NCBI GenBank assembly: GCA_016722525.1
Contig: JADKJB010000005.1
Span: 1 to 64,000, forward strand
Reading direction: 5' to 3'
Length of the DNA stretch: 64,000 bases
From: Bacteroidota bacterium
GTDB taxonomy: Bacteria; Bacteroidota; Bacteroidia; AKYH767-A; OLB10
Shown here piece after piece: positions 29,122 to 37,664 of the stretch. The first letter of the stretch is position 1. Every line of letters starts with the position of its first letter. The translations under genes and the position numbers were made by a program. Under the pieces are notes generated by a model. That model was not told where the DNA came from and did not search any database. It saw only the letters and a program-made list of their open reading frames with translations.

Positions 29122-29153
29122 TTCGCATACGACTGTTAAGTATTTGCATACGA
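29122..29153 (+). repeat. Paired 11-bp motif, copy 4 (TTCGCATACGA / TTTGCATACGA)
   Basis: Direct copies at 29122-29132 (one mismatch) and 29143-29153, 21 bp apart. They end the third accessory unit, which holds the HTH/nucleotidyltransferase pair. The remaining spacer to 29418 has a reduced palindrome (CCCCCAGCGGGGC, GCTTCAGGGCTGGGTGGGCC) near 29260-29315 but no inverted motif and no gene. The stretch 28941-29121 is AT-rich with nothing else recognisable except CGCATATCGCAATATACGAT-like text. Confidence 0.7.
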
Positions 29154-29418
29154 TTAACTTTGTAATCGGCTAAATATCAGTTATATAGTTGCTATTAATT
29201 TCATTTTGCTCCTAACTTTCAGGACTCTTTCATCAGCTTTATCTAAAACACAAAAACAATCGCTCCCCCAGCGGGGCTTTTTACGCTTCAGGGCTGGGTG
29301 GGCCATTACAAGTAAAGCTTTTATCATTGCTGTTCTCAAAAATGAGGAGTCAACTATTTTATAAATTAAAAATCCTCTTTGTTATCTAATTTAAAATCTT
29401 TATTCTGTAGCTGAAAGT

Positions 29419-29460
29419 AAAAAGGACCCCTACCATAAAATGGTAAAGGTCCTTTATTTT
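29419..29460 (-). terminator. Terminator of the DNRLRE T9SS gene
   Basis: Read on the minus strand, AAAGGACC ... GGTCCTTTTTT closes a stem with an inner ACCATTTTATGGT palindrome and ends in a T run, about 18 bases after the stop codon. Confidence 0.85.
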
Positions 29461-29477
29461 GTAAGCGTATTTTTTCT

Positions 29478-30419
29478 TTATTGAATTACTATTTTACGGT
29501 TGATAACTTCATTTGCACTCCTGATAGTTACAAAATAAATCCCTTTGGTCCATTTATCAACAACAAACGAATATCCGTTTTGACCTTCTTTTAACTCTAA
29601 CGGTTGATTATATACGTCTTTTCCGGTAATATCGGTTATTCTCATAAAAGCTGAATGCGCTTCCGATGCAACAAGAGAAATATTCAGTTCATTTTGAACA
29701 GGATTCGGAAAAACTTGTAACGATGTTTTCTGTACCGGAGCAGATTTTGAATTGACTTCAGTAACAGCCAGTAAATTGTGAGCTATGTAAGTGATCACAA
29801 GTTTAGGTCGCAGTGCTGCATTCGAATGATCACTGGAAGCGAATAAGAGTTTCCTGAAATGATTTTCCGATTTCATTTTTAATCTGAAACCGAAACTTTG
29901 AGAAGGATTTGAAACCATATCCTGAACCAGTCCTGTTACATTGATATTGGGGTAACTCTGAGTGGAAGAGCTGCTTGCAGATAAAGTAACCTGGTTCAAC
30001 GTGGTAATAGAAGGCTGGTTGTTCCAGGTAACCGTTTGTTCATCCCAGGCGGAAGTGACACGATTAATCAAGGTGGTGTTTTTGTAAAAGAAGGATGAAA
30101 AATGATTCCCTTCCTGGTTATCCGAATTGTAATACAATGATAAGGTTGCATTTGTAATAACCGCTCCTGCAGGAATAGCACTTAGATCAAATTGAATCAG
30201 TGAGCGGATATTCGAAGTATTGCCGTTATTGGTCCATGCCATGGCATTCAAATCAGACTTATTGCCAAAATTGCGGGTCGCATATCCACATGGCACACAA
30301 CTGAAGAGTTCAGCGTCCTTGCCTGTAGTAGGGCCTGGTTGTAAGGTTAGAGTAGACTGGCTTTTTGCAGACAAGGCGGCTGCAGCAACAAAAATGAAGG
30401 TAAATAGTTGTTTTCTCAT
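29478..30419 (-). CDS. DNRLRE-domain T9SS-exported protein
   Basis: 313 residues. I start at MRKQLFTFIFVAAAALSAKS because this begins a good signal peptide; the 8 codons upstream do not. The body is a DNRLRE/CBM-like beta-sandwich (RSLIQFDLSAIPAGAVITNA, LSLYYNSDNQEGNHF, WDEQTVTWNNQPSITT), often found in cell-surface and carbohydrate-associated proteins. The end is a T9SS type-A domain (LQVFPNPVQNELNISL ... WTKGIYFVTIRS). The gene is intact. From 30420 to 30857 no gene is seen; this is the spacer to the divergent HAD gene. Confidence 0.9.
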   Translation of the reverse strand: MRKQLFTFIFVAAAALSAKSQSTLTLQPGPTTGKDAELFSCVPCGYATRNFGNKSDLNAMAWTNNGNTSNIRSLIQFDLSAIPAGAVITNATLSLYYNSDNQEGNHFSSFFYKNTTLINRVTSAWDEQTVTWNNQPSITTLNQVTLSASSSSTQSYPNINVTGLVQDMVSNPSQSFGFRLKMKSENHFRKLLFASSDHSNAALRPKLVITYIAHNLLAVTEVNSKSAPVQKTSLQVFPNPVQNELNISLVASEAHSAFMRITDITGKDVYNQPLELKEGQNGYSFVVDKWTKGIYFVTIRSANEVINRKIVIQ

Positions 30420-30857
30420 GTTTATTTCAATTTGTAATTCCATACGAAATTAATAAAATAAGCAAATAAACCAAACTGTCTTGGTTTTTTGCAGGTCCTT
30501 TCCTGTTCCATATTTATAAGGTCTACTCTTTTGTTTAAATCATTAAAGCCTTAAACTATAGTTAATTCCGTGAAAAACTCACCACTTTCGGAAATGCTCA
30601 GTCACTGATTAGTTAACACTTAACGTGATGTCACCGGTTTTTTGGAGTGGCTGTTCCAGAATCAGTGACACGAAATTGACCCAATAAACCGCACAATTAA
30701 AATACTTTTTGATTTTCTCTTTTTGATAGTATTGGAAATCAATAACTCACTTTTCCAATAAATTTGAAATACTACATATAAATTAAAGCGATTTTAACTT
30801 CTTTTTCAGATCTTTCCACCTTCCACCAAGCAGCACTTACAACCTGTAACTCACTCA

Positions 30858-31469
30858 ATGAAAAACATCATCTTCGATCTTGGAGTCGTAATCCTTGATG
30901 TCGATTACCACCGAACAACCGAAGCTTTCAAAAAGCTGAACATCCCTTATTTTGATGAATTGTATTCCAAGAAAAAACAGGGCTCCTTTTTCGACGATTT
31001 TGAAACCGGACATCTCTCCAATGAAGAATTTCGTGAGGAAATAAGAAAACATGTACCCCATACCGTTACCAATGATCAAATTGATGAGGCCTGGAATGCC
31101 ATGTTGCTTTCAGTTCCGGAAACTACTTTTGAGCTGTTGGAAAATATCGGCAAATAAAAACGAATATTTTTACTCAGCAACACCAACCGAATTCACATTG
31201 CTGCCTTTTCAAAGATTATCGAAAAGCAATATGGATTTCAAAAGTTTGAAGCCCTCTTCGAAAAAATCTATTACTCCTGCAACGTTGGTATGCGAAAACC
31301 TAACGCCGAAATTTTTGACCTCGTTGTCCGTGAAAATAATTTAAACCTCTCCGAAACCCTCTTCATCGACGACTCCCCCCAACACGTCGAAGGCGCCCGC
31401 TCGTATGGACTAACAGCGTTGCATTTACAAAATAATTCCAAAGTCGAAAATCTGATTTCATATATGTAA
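30858..31469 (+). CDS. HAD-superfamily hydrolase (YihX-like), in-frame TAA
   Basis: The frame is continuous for 204 codons apart from one TAA at 31155-31157. It starts MKNIIFDLGVVILDVDYHRT, the first HAD motif, with Asp replaced at the second position as in some members. Then RIFLLSNTNRIHIAAF (motif II Ser region), FEKIYYSCNVGMRKPNAEIF (motif III Lys) and LFIDDSPQHVEGARSYG (motif IV Asp pair). The best relatives are small-molecule phosphatases of the YihX type. The TAA stands where Lys or Tyr is expected before RIFLLSNTN. It may be a base error or a recent nonsense mutation. Confidence 0.8.
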
Positions 31470-31545
31470 TTGCGGCGGGCGCCGTGGCAGTGGCAGTAGC
31501 GGAGACAGCCGCAAAAGTACTAGCGGCAGCAATCCTCGAATCCAA

Positions 31546-31790
31546 CCACCGAATCAACCACCGAATCAACCACTGAATTTAACCATCGAATCAACAACTG
31601 AATTCAACCACTGATTCAACCACTGAATTAACAAGTGAATCAACCACCGAATCAACCACTGAATCAACAACCGAATTTAACCACTGAATCAACCACCGAA
31701 TCAACAACCGAATTTAACCACTGAATCAACCACCGAATTCAACCACCGAATTCAACCACTGAATCAACCACTGAATCACCTGATTTCCTG
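31546..31790. repeat. Minisatellite AACCAC(C/T)GAATC
   Basis: About 18 copies of a 12-14 base phrase (AACCACCGAATC, AACCACTGAATC, AACAACCGAATTT) run up to and just into the end of the mce gene. The frame is not conserved. It begins just after a GC-rich GCGGGCGCC stretch following the HAD stop. Confidence 0.85.
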
Positions 31791-32177
31791 ACAAAGTTCA
31801 ATCAACACCCCATTCGTACTCTTCGGATGTAAAAAACAAACCAATTTATTATCAGCACCGCATTTAGGTTCTTTATTCAGCAAAACAAACCCTTCTTTTT
31901 CGAGACGTTTCATTTCTACAACAATATCTTCCACATCAAAAGCAATATGATGAATTCCTTCGCCTCTCTTTTCAATGAACTTCGCAATCGGGCTATCGGG
32001 ATTTGTGGCTTCAAGCAATTCAATTTTATTTTCACCGGTCAGAAAAAATGATGTCGACACTCCCTCACTTTCTACTACTTCTGTTTTGTAAGGAGCTTTA
32101 CCAAAAAGTTTTGTAAACAATTCATTGGAAGTTTCGAGGTTCTTAACGGCAATGCCTATATGCTCAATTTTTTTCAT
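31776..32177 (-). CDS. mce: Methylmalonyl-CoA epimerase
   Basis: 133 residues, the usual length. A vicinal oxygen chelate fold in two halves: KIEHIGIAVKNLETSNELF (first metal His) and GEGIHHIAFDVEDIVVEMK (second His pair), with Glu ligands in NKIELLEATNPDS and VLIELCQ at the C-terminus. It interconverts (R)- and (S)-methylmalonyl-CoA in the propionate/succinate pathway. It overlaps the rhomboid gene by 14 bp, so the two are probably cotranscribed although functionally unrelated. Intact. Confidence 0.93.
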   Translation of the reverse strand: MKKIEHIGIAVKNLETSNELFTKLFGKAPYKTEVVESEGVSTSFFLTGENKIELLEATNPDSPIAKFIEKRGEGIHHIAFDVEDIVVEMKRLEKEGFVLLNKEPKCGADNKLVCFLHPKSTNGVLIELCQEIR

Positions 32178-32946
32178 CGGGAGTAACTGAAGGTGGGGTA
32201 TCAGAATTATTTTGGGGTGTGTAAATATAATGAATGTTCACAGGTTTACGCTGACCTTCCTTATCATCAACTTTCACATCACTCTCAATTTCTGGAACCG
32301 GAATTAGCGCCGGAGCCACTTTCCAATAAGCGTTCTCCTCATCAACTTCCTCCTCTGCCTCCTCTTCCCACTCATACACCTTTCGCTGAGGTCCTTCCTT
32401 CCGGTAAAAGAAAGCGAATAAAAATCCGGCCAACCCCCCAAACAAATGCGCCTCCCAGGAAACCCCTGTAAATAGTGGAAAAATGCCCCATATCATGCCT
32501 CCATATAAAAATACAACCAGCATCGACAAGGCCATTAAGCGAACATCGCGTCTGAACATTCCGCTGAAAAAGAGAAAACTAGTCAGCCCATATACAAGTC
32601 CGCTAGCACCAATGTGATACGACTCTCGTCCACCCAGCCATAACCAAAATCCGCCAAGGATATAAACACCTAAAAATACCCGTAAAGCCAGACTCTTGTA
32701 AAAATACACCACACCGGCGACCAACACAAGCATAGGTAATGAATTAGAAATGAGATGCTTGAAATCACCATGAATAAACGGACTGGTAATCACTCCTTTT
32801 AATCCCGAAACAGTTCTTGGAAAAACACCATATTCTGTTAACAAAAACCCCGATTGCATCTCCAGTAATTTGACGCCCCACAGCACTGAAACCAGAATAA
32901 ATCCGGGAATAAAGCTCTTCAAAATTCGAATTAATTCTTTGTCCAT
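32164..32946 (-). CDS. Rhomboid-family intramembrane serine protease
   Basis: 260 residues from MDKELIRILKSFIPGF; the six codons upstream are less convincing. It has six membrane segments. The catalytic Ser is in YHIGASGLVYGLTSFLFFSG, and the catalytic His in SWEAHLFGGLAGFLF. The oxyanion region is near PFIHGDFKHLISNSLPML. The C-terminal tail is acidic and cytoplasmic (EWEEEAEEEVDEENAYW). It would cleave membrane proteins within the bilayer; the substrate is unknown. Confidence 0.92.
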   Translation of the reverse strand: MDKELIRILKSFIPGFILVSVLWGVKLLEMQSGFLLTEYGVFPRTVSGLKGVITSPFIHGDFKHLISNSLPMLVLVAGVVYFYKSLALRVFLGVYILGGFWLWLGGRESYHIGASGLVYGLTSFLFFSGMFRRDVRLMALSMLVVFLYGGMIWGIFPLFTGVSWEAHLFGGLAGFLFAFFYRKEGPQRKVYEWEEEAEEEVDEENAYWKVAPALIPVPEIESDVKVDDKEGQRKPVNIHYIYTPQNNSDTPPSVTPDEKN

Positions 32947-33058
32947 AATCAAGTACCATCCCACATCCCCAAAATCATTCCATATCCAGCTTCATGCCTT
33001 ATAGGGTGGTCTTTGTCAGGTTTTTCTGCCCATTCGACATATAACTGACAACAATAGG

Positions 33059-33066
33059 TACCTTTG
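33059..33066 (+). promoter_or_regulatory. Candidate -7 box placing a near-leaderless start
   Basis: TACCTTTG matches the Bacteroidota TAnnTTTG -7 element and ends only 5 bases before the WD40 ATG. Transcription would then start at or next to the start codon. The -33 element is weak, so this is tentative. Confidence 0.35.
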
Positions 33067-33071
33067 CGGGG

Positions 33072-34004
33072 ATGATTAAGAAGCTAAAAATAGCTAAAAT
33101 AGCTAGTCTTACAGGTCATACCGGTTCCGTTTATTCACTGGAAGAAACCGGACACTCAAATACCTTTTATTCAGGAAGTAGCGATAAGGTGGTTGCACAA
33201 TGGGATGTGGATAGCCCGGGCGATGGCACCTTACTGGCAAGATCTTCAGATATCATTTATTCCCTCAAATTTGTCGAAGAACGTGGTATTTTATTGGTGG
33301 GACAATCCGGCGGAGGAATTCATGTAGTGAACCTGGAGACCCGCACCGAAGAAAGGTTGTTACAATATCATCATGCAGCCGTGTTTGATCTTGCTTTTTC
33401 ATTTAAACATGGTTTGCTTTTTTCCCTTTCGGGAAATGGGGAATTGGGTATGCTGAATGCAATCGATTTTTCCTTGGAAAATAAATTAATTCTTGGGAAA
33501 GGTAAACTTCGTTCAGTGGCATTGAATCACGATGAAACTGTTCTTGCTATTGGTGCTGCAGACGGAAGCATTTTTACTTTTTCACTTCCGGGGATGCAAC
33601 CTCTTAAACATTTTCAGGCACACCAAATCGGATTTTCTGTAAATGCGCTTTGCTTCAGTCCTGATGGCAACTATTTACTGTCTGGTTCACGTGATGCACA
33701 TCTCAATATTTTTGAAGTGAAAAATGATTTTCATTTATTTAAATCTGTTCCTGCTCACAATTATGCGATCTATTCCATTGCATACAGTCCCGATAAAAAA
33801 TATTTCGCAACAGGTAGTCGCGATAAAACAATAAAAATCTGGGATGCCAATTCTTTCGATGTGCTGGTTCGTATCGATAAAACAAATAACGACGGACACG
33901 TAAATTCTGTCAATAAAATATTGTGGCATAAAAATTCCGGCCACCTCATCTCCGCCAGCGACGATAGATCAGTTATGGTTTGGAATATTGAATGTATTAA
34001 TTGA
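33072..34004 (+). CDS. WD40-repeat protein
   Basis: 310 residues forming about seven WD40 blades: ASLTGHTGSVYSLEETGHSN, FYSGSSDKVVAQWDVDSP, FQAHQIGFSVNALCFSPDGN, LLSGSRDAHLNIFEV, VPAHNYAIYSIAYSPDKKYF, ATGSRDKTIKIWDANS, LISASDDRSVMVWNIE. That is the size of a single complete propeller. It has no signal peptide, so it is cytoplasmic, and probably a protein-interaction scaffold. No partner is evident from the neighbours. Intact. Confidence 0.92.
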   Translation: MIKKLKIAKIASLTGHTGSVYSLEETGHSNTFYSGSSDKVVAQWDVDSPGDGTLLARSSDIIYSLKFVEERGILLVGQSGGGIHVVNLETRTEERLLQYHHAAVFDLAFSFKHGLLFSLSGNGELGMLNAIDFSLENKLILGKGKLRSVALNHDETVLAIGAADGSIFTFSLPGMQPLKHFQAHQIGFSVNALCFSPDGNYLLSGSRDAHLNIFEVKNDFHLFKSVPAHNYAIYSIAYSPDKKYFATGSRDKTIKIWDANSFDVLVRIDKTNNDGHVNSVNKILWHKNSGHLISASDDRSVMVWNIECIN

Positions 34005-34071
34005 AATTTATTTCTATATTACTCACACATATTAACAAATATCTAACTTCGTAAATCCAATTCCTTACTGG

Positions 34072-34135
34072 TCACTGGTCACTGGTCACTGGTCACTTGT
34101 CACTTTAAACTTGTCACTTTAAACTTGTCACTTTG
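34072..34135. repeat. Tandem repeat running into the ruvB start
   Basis: Four copies of CTGGTCA(C/T), then three copies of ACTTGTCACTTTAA, the last merging into the TTG start codon of ruvB. An in-frame TAA at 34106 rules out an earlier start. Confidence 0.75.
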
Positions 34136-35164
34136 AATCCCAACCTCAACCCCGACGAATCCGCTCTCAACAATGTTGATCGTGAAATGGAGAAAGTACT
34201 TCGTCCACTGGATTTCAACGACTTTACCGGACAGGCAAAGGTGGTTGAAAACCTGAAAGTATTTGTGAAAGCGGCTCAACTGCGATCCGAATCCCTCGAC
34301 CATGTTTTACTGCACGGTCCTCCCGGATTAGGAAAAACTACCCTTGCAAATATTATTGCCAATGAACTTGGCGTGAATATACGTATCACCTCAGGGCCGG
34401 TGCTCGATAAACCCGGCGATCTGGCAGGACTACTTACTAATTTGGAAACAAATGATGTTTTGTTTATTGATGAAATCCACCGCCTGAGTCCGGTTGTTGA
34501 AGAATACCTTTATTCTGCAATGGAAGATTTTCGTATCGATATAATGATTGATGCAGGACCTAATGCGCGATCGGTACAAATTAAATTGAATCCTTTCACG
34601 CTGGTAGGTGCTACCACACGTTCCGGTTTACTTACCGCACCCTTAAGAGCCCGTTTTGGCATTAACTCACGACTTGAATATTATGATGCGAAATTATTGC
34701 AGCTGATTGTACTGCGCTCTGCCGAGATATTAAAAGTCCCCATCGAAGATGCTGCTTCGTTTGAAATTGCCAGAAGAAGTCGCGGCACACCTAGAATTGC
34801 AAATTCCTTGTTGCGAAGAGTCCGTGATTTTGCACAAATAAAAGGAACCGGAAGTATCGATATGCCAATAGTTGAATATTCATTGAACGCCTTGAATGTG
34901 GATGCACACGGGTTGGATGAGATGGATAATAAAATTCTTTCCGTGATCATCGATAAATTCAAAGGAGGACCTGTTGGCATAAGTACCATTGCAACAGCTG
35001 TTGGTGAAGAAGCGGGAACAATTGAAGAGGTGTATGAACCTTTTTTAATTATGGAAGGCTACCTCGCACGCACCCCTCGTGGAAGAGAAATTACCGATAA
35101 AGCCTACAAACATCTGGGCAAAAAAAGATCCGCCCCTCCCGGCTCCCTCTTCGACGAAGCATAA
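34133..35164 (+). CDS. ruvB: Holliday junction branch migration ATPase RuvB
   Basis: 343 residues, the usual length. AAA+ ATPase with Walker A (LLHGPPGLGKTTLANIIANE), Walker B (DVLFIDEIHRLSPVVEEYLY), sensor 1 region (FTLVGATTRSGLLTAPLRAR) and sensor 2 (RSRGTPRIANSLLRRVRDF). The C-terminal winged helix ends ARTPRGREITDKAYKHLG. It drives branch migration at Holliday junctions together with RuvA and RuvC. The start is TTG (giving MNPNLNPDES, as in relatives), since no ATG lies upstream before a stop. The upstream region is a tandem repeat, so initiation may be unusual. Confidence 0.96.
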   Translation: MNPNLNPDESALNNVDREMEKVLRPLDFNDFTGQAKVVENLKVFVKAAQLRSESLDHVLLHGPPGLGKTTLANIIANELGVNIRITSGPVLDKPGDLAGLLTNLETNDVLFIDEIHRLSPVVEEYLYSAMEDFRIDIMIDAGPNARSVQIKLNPFTLVGATTRSGLLTAPLRARFGINSRLEYYDAKLLQLIVLRSAEILKVPIEDAASFEIARRSRGTPRIANSLLRRVRDFAQIKGTGSIDMPIVEYSLNALNVDAHGLDEMDNKILSVIIDKFKGGPVGISTIATAVGEEAGTIEEVYEPFLIMEGYLARTPRGREITDKAYKHLGKKRSAPPGSLFDEA

Positions 35165-35245
35165 CCCCTCTGCCCCTCCCCTCTGCGCCTCCCTCTGCCC
35201 CTCCCCTCTGCCCCTCCCCTCTGCGCCTCTGCGTCTCTGCGTTCA
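35165..35245 (+). repeat. Polypyrimidine repeat between ruvB and queG
   Basis: Copies of CCCCTCTGCCCCTC / CTCTGCGCCTC fill the gap between the two genes. They are strongly C/T-rich with no coding frame. Confidence 0.8.
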
Positions 35246-35263
35246 ACTATTTTTACTCCTCAA

Positions 35264-36185
35264 ATGCACCTCACAAAACCCACCCACCTCATAAAATCCG
35301 AAGCATCCCGCCTAGGTTTTTTTCATGTGGGTATTTCTAAAGCCGATTTTCTGGAAGAGGAAGCGCCACGATTGGAACAGTGGTTAACAAAAAACATGCA
35401 CGGTCAAATGTCGTACATGGAACGGAATTTTGATAAGCGACTCGATCCCCGGTTGTTGGTGGAGGGGGCGAAATCTGTCATCTCGCTTTTGATCAATTAT
35501 TTTCCCGATAAGGAACAGCTGCATTCCGATGCACCTAAGATCTCACGGTATGCCTATGGGAAAGATTACCATGTGGTGATAAAAGATAAACTCAAAGAGT
35601 TAGTTCAATTCATCAGAGATCATATTGGAGAAGTAAGTGGAAGAGCTTTCACCGATTAGGCTCCGGTATTAGATCGTGCATGGGCAAAAAAAAGTGGCTT
35701 GGGCTGGATAGGAAAAAACAGCAATCTTATCAATCCTAAAAATGGATCCTACTTTTTTATTGCGGAACTTATTCTCGATCTCGAGTTGGAACCCGATGCT
35801 CCAATAAAAGACTATTGTGGTACCTGCACACGTTGCATCGATGCTTGTCCTACCGATGCAATTATAAAACCTTATGTGGTAGATGGAAGTAAATGTATTT
35901 CCTATTTTACTATCGAACTTAGGGATGCCCTTCCAGCTGCACTAATGAACAATTTCGATAACTGGGCCTTCGGCTGCGATATTTGCCAGGAAGTTTGTCC
36001 GTGGAATCGCTTTTCAAAACCAACTGCTGAACCGGACTTTTATCCAAAAAAAGAAATCCTTGAAATGAATACAGAAGAGTGGAATGAAATTAGTGAGGAT
36101 GTTTTTAAAAAATATTCCACGATTCCCTCTCAGTCGAGCAGGTTATGAAGGATTAAAAAGGAATTTAAATTTCTTAAAAAAATAA
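35264..36185 (+). CDS. queG: Epoxyqueuosine reductase QueG, in-frame TAG and 3' frameshift
   Basis: About 307 codons. N-terminal cobalamin-binding domain (SRLGFFHVGISKADFLEEEA, MSYMERNFDKRLDP, RYAYGKDYHVVIKDKL). After a single in-frame TAG (35657-35659, in FTD-stop-APVLDRAWAK, where Ser is expected) the frame continues: SGLGWIGKNSNLINPK, then two [4Fe-4S] motifs (CGTCTRCIDACPTDAI and CDICQEVCPWNRFSK). Near 36110 one base is lost; the other frame gives the normal end (PLSRAGYEGLKRNL) to a TAA at 36183-36185. It reduces epoxyqueuosine to queuosine in tRNA. As written it is inactive. Confidence 0.9.
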
Positions 36186-37246
36186 CTCCTGTCCCCCGCC
36201 GGGCTAAAGCCCGTCGGGGGACAGGGAGGCAAGGGCATACTCTTATCTCCGCCCTGAAGGACGGAGTTAGTATAGCATTTACAACTTTGGTTTTTTGTTA
36301 AGGACAGCGATATTGCAATTGCACATGTGCATGGCTTTAGTCAAACCAATCTCACTAAGTCCGCCCTGAAGGACGGAGTTAGTATTGCATTTGCATCTTT
36401 GATTTTTTTGTTACAGACGGCGATGTCGTAATCGCACATGTGCATGGCTTTAGTCAAACCAATCTTACTAACTCCGTCCTTCAGGGCGGAGTTAAAACAA
36501 AGGATAATCCAAAAGGGCTTCAGCCCCAGCAACGCATTAACTTCGGCAACTTACTTATCTACTTACTCTACAACTCTATTGTTACTCCCCCGCCGGGCTA
36601 AAGCCCGGCGGGGGAGAGGGAGCAAGGGCATACTCCTATCTCCGCCCTGAAGGACGGAGTTAGTATAGCTTTTATAACTTTGATTTTTTTGTTAAGGACA
36701 GCGATATTGTAATTGCACATGTGCATGGCTATCGTCACACCAACGCACTAACGCCGGCAACTAACGTACCTACTTACCCAATCCCACTAACTCCGTCCTT
36801 CAGGGCGGAGTTTAGGCAAAGGATAATCCAAAGGGCTTCAGCCCCAGCAACGCATTTACTTCGGCAACCTACTTACCTACTTACACTACAACTCTATTGT
36901 TAATCCCCCGCCGGGCTAAAGCCCGGCGGATTGGGCATGGGCATCCTCTTACCTCCGCCTGAAGGACGGAGTTAGTATTGCTTTTACAACTTTGATCTTT
37001 TTGTTGCAGTCGGCGATATTGCAATTACACATGCCAATGGCTTTAGTCAAACCAATCCACTAACGCCGCCCTGAAGGACGGAGTTAGTATAGCATTTACA
37101 ACTTTGACTTTTTTGTTGCTAAAGGCGATATCGCATTTGCACATGTACATGGCTTTAATCAAACCAATCCCACTAACTCCGTCCTTCAGGGCGGAGTTTA
37201 TGCAAAGGATAATCCAAAAAGGCTTCAGCCCCAGTGACGTATTAAC
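36186..37246. repeat. REP/BIME-like palindromic repeat cluster
   Basis: About 1 kb made of three palindromes in alternating order: CCCCGCCGGGCTAAAGCCCG, TCCGCCCTGAAGGACGGA (and its reverse CTCCGTCCTTCAGGGCGGAG), and GGGCTTCAGCCCC. A conserved spacer contains TTGCACATGTGCATGGCTTT. Units of about 160-330 bp are repeated three to four times with inversions. Such arrays are mobilised by REP-associated IS200/IS605-type transposases; none is in this window. The short ORFs inside follow the repeats and are not genes. Confidence 0.88.
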
Positions 37247-37359
37247 TTAGTGTAAACAAATCTATTTAATATTATAGGCTATAGGCGGGTATAACCATAC
37301 CCAAATAGAGAGCCTCTCAAATAAAAAACACCTGTTTAAAGCAGGCGGAGATAAAAAAA

Positions 37360-37551
37360 CTACTTAGAAACGTGTCTGAATGTCTCAGCAATTATATCCG
37401 AATACCGATGGCCAAAAGTAGCGATACACCACACCATCAACATCCTTCTTTCATCACTTTTTAGCCATTTAACGGCCTTCTTCAACTCTTTTCTGAATAA
37501 TACTCGGTCGAAACTCACCTTTAACAGGATCTCCTTAGTGTACTCAAACAT
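37360..37551 (-). CDS. Small conserved hypothetical protein
   Basis: 63 residues, MFEYTKEILLKVSFDRVLFR..., predicted all-helical and basic/amphipathic, ending in IIAETFRHVSK. I recognise the pattern (FDxxLFxKELKKAxxWL) as a small protein recurring in Bacteroidota; its function is unknown. It has a proper ATG and lies about 110 bp from the ubiX stop on the same strand, so it may be a separate transcript downstream of ubiX. Confidence 0.65.
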   Translation of the reverse strand: MFEYTKEILLKVSFDRVLFRKELKKAVKWLKSDERRMLMVWCIATFGHRYSDIIAETFRHVSK

Positions 37552-37664
37552 CTCGTATGGGTTTGATTTGGGAAACTAAATTTACTACCTTAATTCGCTA
37601 AATGCAAGTATATTTTTAGTAAATATTACCTGCTCTTGTTGAAAACTTTTTTTGTGACTGATAA

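Noticed and set aside
3238..35659. Stop-codon reassignment
   Set aside because: Three different stop codons interrupt genes once each, while all three also end normal genes.
36438..36903. ORFs of 60-70 codons in the REP cluster
   Set aside because: They are made of palindromic repeats and recur with the repeats.
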